Of a stretch of DNA of 64,000 bases, positions 61,701 through 64,000 are shown piece by piece; positions within the stretch are counted from its first letter, which is position 1, and every line of letters begins with the position of its first letter. The translations under genes were made by a program, and so were the position numbers. The stretch is from the NCBI RefSeq assembly GCF_034702125.1, contig NC_085862.1, forward strand, positions 11,781,738-11,845,737. The letters are read 5' to 3'. Under the pieces are notes generated by a model. It saw only the letters and a list, made by a program, of their open reading frames with translations. It was not told the DNA's origin and did not search any database. Origin of the DNA: Engraulis encrasicolus (lineage: Eukaryota; Chordata; Actinopteri; Clupeiformes; Engraulidae).

Positions 61701-62567
61701 TGAATAGGACTGGCCGCGCACGCCGACGCTGTCAGTGTGCAAGGCATAGAAAAGCACGCCGGCCAAAACTAAGCAGAAAGACCGCGTCCGTCCTGCGACC
61801 GTTCCGTTCCGCCTTGGTATGTTTTGGCCCTCAGTGTGAAAGGCAGAGCGCTAGTCTGCAGGTCCGTGTCCTTCGTTTATTCTTTTCTCAACTCCACCAA
61901 TTGACTTGCATTGGTTTCCCACCCCCAATGTCTTCCCCCCAAAAAGGGCGTAACGCACATGGAAAACGTCATGCGTATGGACATAGTTCCAAAATAGTTC
62001 CAGGAAGTAAGCGTCGAACACAGAAAGCACGGTAAAAGGTAAAAATAATTCTTTTTAATTCATTTTTATGTCATCTTTGCTTGTTATGTAGTGGTTGTGT
62101 GTTAGTCTCTGGCGGAAAGAAAGCTGCTACCAAGATTTTTTTGAATCTACATGAATTATGTCACCAACTGTCATCCTGTACCCCAATTGTCACAACTCTG
62201 AATTCCGTGGCTATGGCTACTATGTGCAACCAGCTTAGGTACAGAGTACTATCTTCATATCTAAGAGTGAGACAGCATGCTATAAGACGATAACAGGCCT
62301 AAATAGAATTGCAGTACGGAGAGGACAATCTTGACATCTTGGCAAAAGTGTCATCATAATAGCATCATGATATGGATGGAATGCAGTGACAGGGTTTATA
62401 AAGGCAATTACAGTGTAAAGTCCCATTCCGCTCTGCGCTGAAATCATCTTTGATAACCCAAATTCTTACCTGCCTCCTGGGGCGTGTAGAGGTCTCTCCA
62501 GTACATCCGGTGCTTGTAGTCATCTTTGGGTGCATACAGATATGCATTCAACCCCCATTTTTGCTCT
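43566..62567 (-). CDS. oga: O-GlcNAcase-like gene (oga / mgea5l type), 3' fourteen coding exons; gene continues past right edge
   Basis: Nucleocytoplasmic O-GlcNAcase: removes N-acetylglucosamine from Ser/Thr of proteins. Fourteen exons with matching phases encode about 641 residues to a TGA stop. GH84 catalytic part: [12 protein letters not shown] (Lys98 in human numbering), [17 protein letters not shown], the catalytic Asp pair in [13 protein letters not shown] (human Asp174/175), PTDYC (Tyr219), [12 protein letters not shown] (Trp278, Asn280, Asp285) and LTNPN (Asn313); all are kept. Stalk part: [20 protein letters not shown] to [17 protein letters not shown]-terminal acetyltransferase-like part ends [14 protein letters not shown]. 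Against human OGA the disordered linker is cut from about 140 to about 20 residues, including the region I recall as holding the caspase-3 site, and about 40 residues are absent between exons ending YKDQ and starting CSESLL. The divergence suggests the teleost paralogue rather than the strongly conserved oga. Activity is likely but not proven. Confidence 0.95.
43895..44185. repeat. repeats of GTCGGACTAATGGG
   Basis: The motif or close variants occur near 44067, 44143, 44156 and 44172, and in reverse (CCATTAGTCCAAC) near 43901. Confidence 0.6.
44207..44923 (+). mobile_element. element with THAP-domain start, interrupted by a hAT MITE
   Basis: Ends ATACTCATGAACG and CGTTCATGAGTAT. At 44343 an ATG reads [10 protein letters not shown] then a stop and NNRAKQPW, like the C2CH start of THAP domains found in P-element and Kolobok-type transposases. 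Another copy of one end lies near 61890-61985. Confidence 0.55.
44519..44898. mobile_element. hAT MITE, TSD ACCCGGAT
   Basis: Ends TAGGGATGCAAACGATTAAT and ATCATTTGCATCCCTA; perfect TSD at 44511-44518 and 44899-44906. Inserted in the THAP-type element. Confidence 0.9.
45021..46120. mobile_element. 1.1-kb hAT element, TSD ATGTGATG
   Basis: Ends TAGGGCTGGGCGATATTG and ACCGCCCAGTCCTA; perfect TSD at 45013-45020 and 46121-46128. Contains material also present at 20651-21190. Confidence 0.88.
46181..46456. mobile_element. MITE with AGAGTGCGTT ends
   Basis: Left AGAGTGCGTTACAATATGCA, right ATATTGGAACGCACTCT. Inner parts also pair (CACTTGTGCTTG with CAAGCACAAGTG). A relative lies at 1087-1378. Confidence 0.75.
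46461..47030. mobile_element. piggyBac-like MITE flanked by TTAA
   Basis: Ends CCCTATCCAGACCGG and CCGGTCTGGATAGGG; TTAA at 46457-46460 and 47031-47034. CCC...GGG ends with TTAA are typical of piggyBac. Next to it, oga-like exon m is only 225 bases away. Confidence 0.85.
47255..47375 (-). CDS. oga: oga-like exon m
   Basis: 40 codons plus one base: [20 protein letters not shown] to [10 protein letters not shown]. Aligns with human LPETFLANF..KMDI to ACLLSSLKAN. The human segment SWIPFMQEKY to LSFHEEQEV has no counterpart in the intron to its right. Confidence 0.93.
47522..47673. repeat. foldback repeat
   Basis: TAAAAGTGGGGTTGCA pairs with TGCAACCCCACCTTTA, and CATCACGTTGGGGG with CCCCCAACGTGATG inside. 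Confidence 0.75.
48037..48446. mobile_element. TTAA MITE, AGGG(A)CA.. family, copy 2
   Basis: AGGGAAACTCCTGCCAATTT at the left and its complement at the right, TTAA at 48033-48036 and 48447-48450. Interior matches 27973-28381. Confidence 0.85.
48451..48778. mobile_element. TTAA MITE, CACTGTG family
   Basis: AGGGACACTGTGCAGG left, CACAGTGTACCT right, TTAA at 48447-48450 and 48779-48782. Shares one TTAA with its left neighbour. Confidence 0.85.
49099..49222 (-). CDS. oga: oga-like exon l
   Basis: One base plus 41 codons: [20 protein letters not shown] then [21 protein letters not shown]. Matches human FVLEDEDGICGYALGTVDV, the acetyltransferase-fold core. Confidence 0.95.
49509..50030. mobile_element. 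MITE of the 19510 family, split by a TTAA MITE
   Basis: TTAACCC, then the insert at 49521-49864, then AAGACGCAGCATTACAAATT to TTATGGGGCCACG. Interior (CAATGACTATTACAGT) matches 19640-19655. Confidence 0.75.
49521..49864. mobile_element. TTAA MITE, AGGGACAGTTTGG family, copy 3, internally deleted
   Basis: TTAA at 49517-49520 and 49865-49868. About 65 bases are missing compared with copy 1, at the right half after TTTTTAAAAATGT. Confidence 0.85.
50104..50180 (-). CDS. oga: oga-like exon k
   Basis: 25 codons plus [27 protein letters not shown]. Phase 0 in, phase 2 out (completes Arg). Confidence 0.92.
50386..50478 (-). CDS. oga: oga-like exon j
   Basis: 31 codons, phase 0: [20 protein letters not shown] to [11 protein letters not shown]. 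Human: RLLPIDGANDLF...YTIRPYFPKDE. Begins the acetyltransferase-like domain. Confidence 0.94.
51215..51297 (-). CDS. oga: oga-like exon i
   Basis: Two bases plus 27 codons: [27 protein letters not shown]. Matches human DQEPWAFRGGLAGEFQ. The intron just to its right starts with a Tc1/mariner-type element only 28 bases from the acceptor. Confidence 0.95.
51326..52772. mobile_element. Tc1/mariner-type element with 217-bp inverted repeats
   Basis: Arms 51326-51541 and 52556-52772 begin CAAACCCCAACT and stay alignable throughout; TA on each side. The interior (about 51910-52350) resembles degenerate Tc1-type transposase DNA (CATGATGGCATGCGGGTGCA) but has no open frame. It lies in the intron just upstream of oga-like exon i. 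Confidence 0.8.
53077..53251 (-). CDS. oga: oga-like exon h (stalk)
   Basis: 58 codons plus one base: [20 protein letters not shown] to [10 protein letters not shown]. Human: [20 protein letters not shown]. Donor GTTGGT is unusual but the frame is unambiguous. Confidence 0.95.
53435..53570. repeat. fragment of CACTGTG MITE (reverse)
   Basis: GTGTTCAGTGTAATATTTTC and CCAATCACAAATGTTACC match the family; the other end is lost. Confidence 0.5.
53777..54012 (-). CDS. oga: oga-like exon g (linker remnant and stalk helix)
   Basis: Two bases plus 78 codons: [52 protein letters not shown] to SDKTTSK. Human has [20 protein letters not shown] here. The short hydrophilic start replaces a much longer human linker. 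Confidence 0.97.
54285..54610. repeat. CACTGTG MITE copy (reverse), diverged
   Basis: CCATGCTGCCCATTCACAAA to CACCATCCTACACAGTGCAC; shares CACCATTTTGAATTT with the other copies. A similar reverse fragment is at 47800-48020. Confidence 0.6.
55564..56201. mobile_element. MITE GCCATGTTCAGACC with a nested MITE
   Basis: Ends GCCATGTTCAGACCAAGAGC and GCTCTTGGTCTGAACACGGC. Inside, AGGTGCTGTTTCCACGTAGC (55707) and its complement (to 55979) mark a second foldback. Confidence 0.8.
56340..56441 (-). CDS. oga: oga-like exon f (start of stalk)
   Basis: Two bases, 33 codons, one base: [20 protein letters not shown] then [13 protein letters not shown]. Aligns with human ALKLALTEWLQEFGV, but about 25 acidic residues before it are missing. 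The acceptor used is TTCTTTCAG; a later TAG gives the wrong frame. Confidence 0.93.
56608..56886 (-). CDS. oga: oga-like exon e (end of catalytic domain)
   Basis: Two bases, 92 codons, one base: [16 protein letters not shown] to [12 protein letters not shown]. Holds [10 protein letters not shown] and [20 protein letters not shown]. Donor GTGAGC. Confidence 0.98.
56988..57086 (-). CDS. oga: oga-like exon d
   Basis: Completes Asp, then 32 codons [19 protein letters not shown] to REIDVLWT plus one base. Substrate-binding Tyr of PT(D/E)YC is kept; the following FCYP of human is FCTP here. Confidence 0.97.
57431..57790. mobile_element. TTAA MITE, CACTGTG family, full copy
   Basis: TTAA at 57427-57430 and 57791-57794; ends AAGGGACACTGTGCAGG and CACACAGTGTCCCT. 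Ends 30 bases from oga-like exon c. Confidence 0.88.
57824..57995 (-). CDS. oga: oga-like exon c (catalytic Asp-Asp)
   Basis: 57 codons plus one base, [20 protein letters not shown] to [10 protein letters not shown]. The two catalytic aspartates sit in LFDDID. Donor GTAAGA. Confidence 0.98.
58122..58440 (-). mobile_element. tRNA-derived SINE, copy 3
   Basis: AAAGCCCATTGGGAAACTCC to GCCCTAACCGCTCACCCATG; reverse orientation relative to copy 1, with B-box complement GGAATCGAACCGGCAACC. Confidence 0.78.
58450..59500. other. oga-like intron, nothing recognised
   Basis: AT-rich, no exon-like frame with similarity and no clear repeat ends. Confidence 0.4.
59510..60330. repeat. LINE-derived 3' sequence, rearranged
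   Basis: CAATCAATCAATC start, the inverted copy of 28922-29090 at 59690-59862, then GCCTAAGCCATTCAGTGACT, GGAAGCCAGTGTAATGACTG and TTTTGGATTAGATGC, phrases common in fish LINE 3' regions. Confidence 0.6.
60626..60756 (-). CDS. oga: oga-like exon b
   Basis: Two bases plus 43 codons from [19 protein letters not shown] to [16 protein letters not shown] acceptor and GTATAT donor. Contains the invariant [15 protein letters not shown]. Confidence 0.97.
60861..61733. repeat. 291-bp tandem repeat, three copies, GC-rich
   Basis: Units start AGGGGTCTGACACACCAAGG at 60861, 61152 and 61443, exactly 291 apart and nearly identical. Very CpG-rich. The block ends at about 61834 with CGCCTTGGTATGTTTTGGCC, inverted to the unit start, so the array may be an expanded hAT-like MITE. 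It lies 105 bases from oga-like exon b. Confidence 0.93.
61840..62460. other. oga-like intron with fragment of the THAP-type element end
   Basis: 61890-61985 matches the end region of 44207-44923 in reverse (CCAATTGACTTGCATTGG, GGGCGTAACGCACATGGAA). The rest shows nothing. Confidence 0.45.
62470..62567 (-). CDS. oga: oga-like exon a (catalytic domain; first in window)
   Basis: One base, 32 codons ([20 protein letters not shown] then [12 protein letters not shown]), then G of a Gly codon. Human: [20 protein letters not shown]. The preceding exon, which should carry the VVEGFYGRPW motif, is not in 62568-64000. Confidence 0.95.
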
Positions 62568-62569
62568 CT

Positions 62570-63480
62570 AGTGTGTATTAACAGCAAATACAAACACATT
62601 TGTATGGGTAGTAACAGCATGCATTAGGGCAGTTAAAACAATACTGTGCCAATTTTGGAAATAAACTTATTTTACACCTCCCCTTGAGTTAATGATTGAG
62701 TTTTACCTTTCATCACTACCACCAGCCATTCTCTGATTATGGCAGTGCAATTTTTACCTCCAAACTAATAAACACTGAATGAATCCTATGGGTCCAGCAG
62801 CTAACTGCATTGCAAATATCATTGCTGACATACTGAGAGCCTTCAGTAACAGATTAATGGCTCGTTCAAAATGTCAAGAATCCCAAGAGAGCCGACTTAA
62901 AACTCGTGGAAAGTGGGCGTGAACATTTGGTGACGCAATGTCAGATCTGTAATTATCGAGGTTGATCTCAGGCGGAAGTATATAACGAGTTTCCGAGCTT
63001 ATGTTTTTTGTGACGACACACGCATCATCAACATGGCGCCCATGCATGCAACTGGCATGTAAACAGTATCATAAATGCTAAAATATCATCTTGTAATCAC
63101 TATCAACAACACCAGTTAATGTCATTCAATTGCAGATGCACATATGTCATAATGCTGGTCTTTGACTGTTTAATTTAGCTTACTTCAGCTAAAATTACAT
63201 GTCGAGGATGTGGAGGCTCAAGTGGAGGTGAAAAAAAGAAAATAGGACCAAAACAAAACAGGCATGATTCCCGATTGTTCCGGGATCTGTGGCGTTCATG
63301 CGCCAAACTCCAGAACTCGGTTGTCATGTGAGCAGTGTCGTCAACTGTCTCGAGATGTCCCGAGCCCGTGAAGGCACTGTTAGACTTGGCCATTACAATT
63401 TTGGTGACATAGCAGAGAGGCTTTAAGGGTATTACGAGAGAGTAATCTCCCAACTTTTCCCGGGTGGTACTGTGCTCTAG
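62570..63480. other. oga-like intron, no exon seen
   Basis: Searched on the minus strand for the exon preceding exon a (motif VVEGFYGRPW); not found. Frames present lack similarity. Confidence 0.45.
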
Positions 63481-63482
63481 GT

Positions 63483-63814
63483 CAGTGGTTCCCAACCGTT
63501 TTCGTAAGGGACCCATATTTTTACTATTGTAAGCTTTTGTGACCCAACCACACGATCGCCCGTGAAAACTTTCCTGAGAAAACTCATTTTACTTATTTTA
63601 TTCCTCAATTCGTCTTTGGTCAAATATAGAATAAATGTTTAATGTAGCACTTACTATTTGTTGCTTCAATGCATTTATTAGTTAAATGCATTTATTCAAC
63701 ATGGGCTATATATATTTTAAATGAAACCCCTTAAAATCAAGAGGGCTCCGCGACCCCCTGTGGATCTTTGGCGACCCATAGTTTGGGTCCCGACCCATAG
63801 GTTGGGAACCACTG
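63483..63814 (-). mobile_element. hAT MITE, TSD CTCTAGGT, sister of 14382-14721
   Basis: Ends CAGTGGTTCCCAACCG and GGTTGGGAACCACTG; perfect TSD at 63475-63482 and 63815-63822. Its reverse complement parallels 14382-14721 throughout. Confidence 0.9.
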
Positions 63815-64000
63815 CTCTAGGTGTCTCCAACATAGGAGCGCAGAGGCAGTCAGAATGAATAGGGTCCAGTGGAGCACCACCACAGATGCTGCCGTTACTT
63901 GGAAGAGAATTGGTCTCATGTTTTTATTTCAATTTTCCCAAAGGCAGGATAAATTATCCCTCTAAACAGCACTGAGTTTGAAATTTTAAACTCGCTTGAT

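Noticed and set aside
61598..62035. 145-codon Arg-rich plus-strand frame
   Set aside because: Lies in the GC-rich tandem repeat and an oga-like intron; composition explains the openness.
63175..63516. 113-codon minus-strand frame as a possible 5' oga exon
   Set aside because: Lacks the catalytic-domain N-terminal motifs and runs into a hAT element.
1..64000. CRISPR arrays, operons, ribosome binding sites, phage or plasmid features
   Set aside because: The window is vertebrate nuclear DNA; the tandem repeats lack CRISPR spacing and variable spacers.

Overview
This is nuclear DNA from a ray-finned fish. Coding sequence sits in short exons with GT-AG introns. All three recognisable genes are vertebrate genes, and the rest is AT-rich DNA full of teleost-style repeats: hAT and TTAA-type MITEs, Tc1/mariner, Penelope-like, L2/CR1-like LINE and tRNA-derived SINE remnants, and long CA/TA/GA microsatellites. 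There are no operons, bacterial signals or CRISPR arrays. The species cannot be named from the sequence.

All three genes lie on the minus strand, so transcription runs right to left. (1) 43566-62567: the 3' fourteen coding exons of an O-GlcNAcase (OGA/MGEA5) gene, about 641 codons ending at a stop; its 5' exons lie off the right edge. The GH84 catalytic residues are conserved, but the linker and the C-terminal acetyltransferase-like domain are shorter than in human OGA, which fits the diverged teleost paralogue (mgea5l type). (2) 25562-30790: a complete six-exon, 248-residue MS4A-family four-pass membrane protein. (3) 270-10548: the first eleven coding exons (about 292 codons) of armh3 (C10orf76), which continues off the left edge. 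Every exon join was checked for splice dinucleotides, phase and length. In human, OGA and ARMH3 are also near neighbours on one strand, separated by KCNIP2. Here the order is different, an ms4a gene lies between them, and no kcnip2 exon was seen.

Layout: 0-10.5 kb armh3 exons and introns with MITEs. 10.5-14 kb armh3 upstream region, LINE remnant, CA repeat, short telomere-like tract, candidate promoter. 14.2-17 kb nested hAT elements and an inverted-repeat element carrying 140-bp and 9-bp tandem repeats. 17.3-20.4 kb a broken Penelope-like element interrupted by a MULE-like foldback. 20.6-24.3 kb stacked duplications. 25.5-32.5 kb ms4a. 32.9-43.5 kb gene-free DNA with microsatellites, SINEs, LINE pieces and a Ty3/gypsy pol fragment. 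43.5-64 kb oga-like gene, with MITEs, a Tc1/mariner-type element and a 3 x 291 bp tandem array in its introns.

The three genes are not known to act in one pathway: ARMH3 works at the Golgi, MS4A proteins in cell membranes, and OGA in cytosol and nucleus. I found no clear new multi-gene system. The most unusual signals are about 29 copies of the palindrome TAGGCCTA (roughly one expected), hammerhead-ribozyme-like cores inside foldbacks, adjacent TTAA-flanked MITEs sharing one TTAA, and two hAT elements sharing one target duplication.
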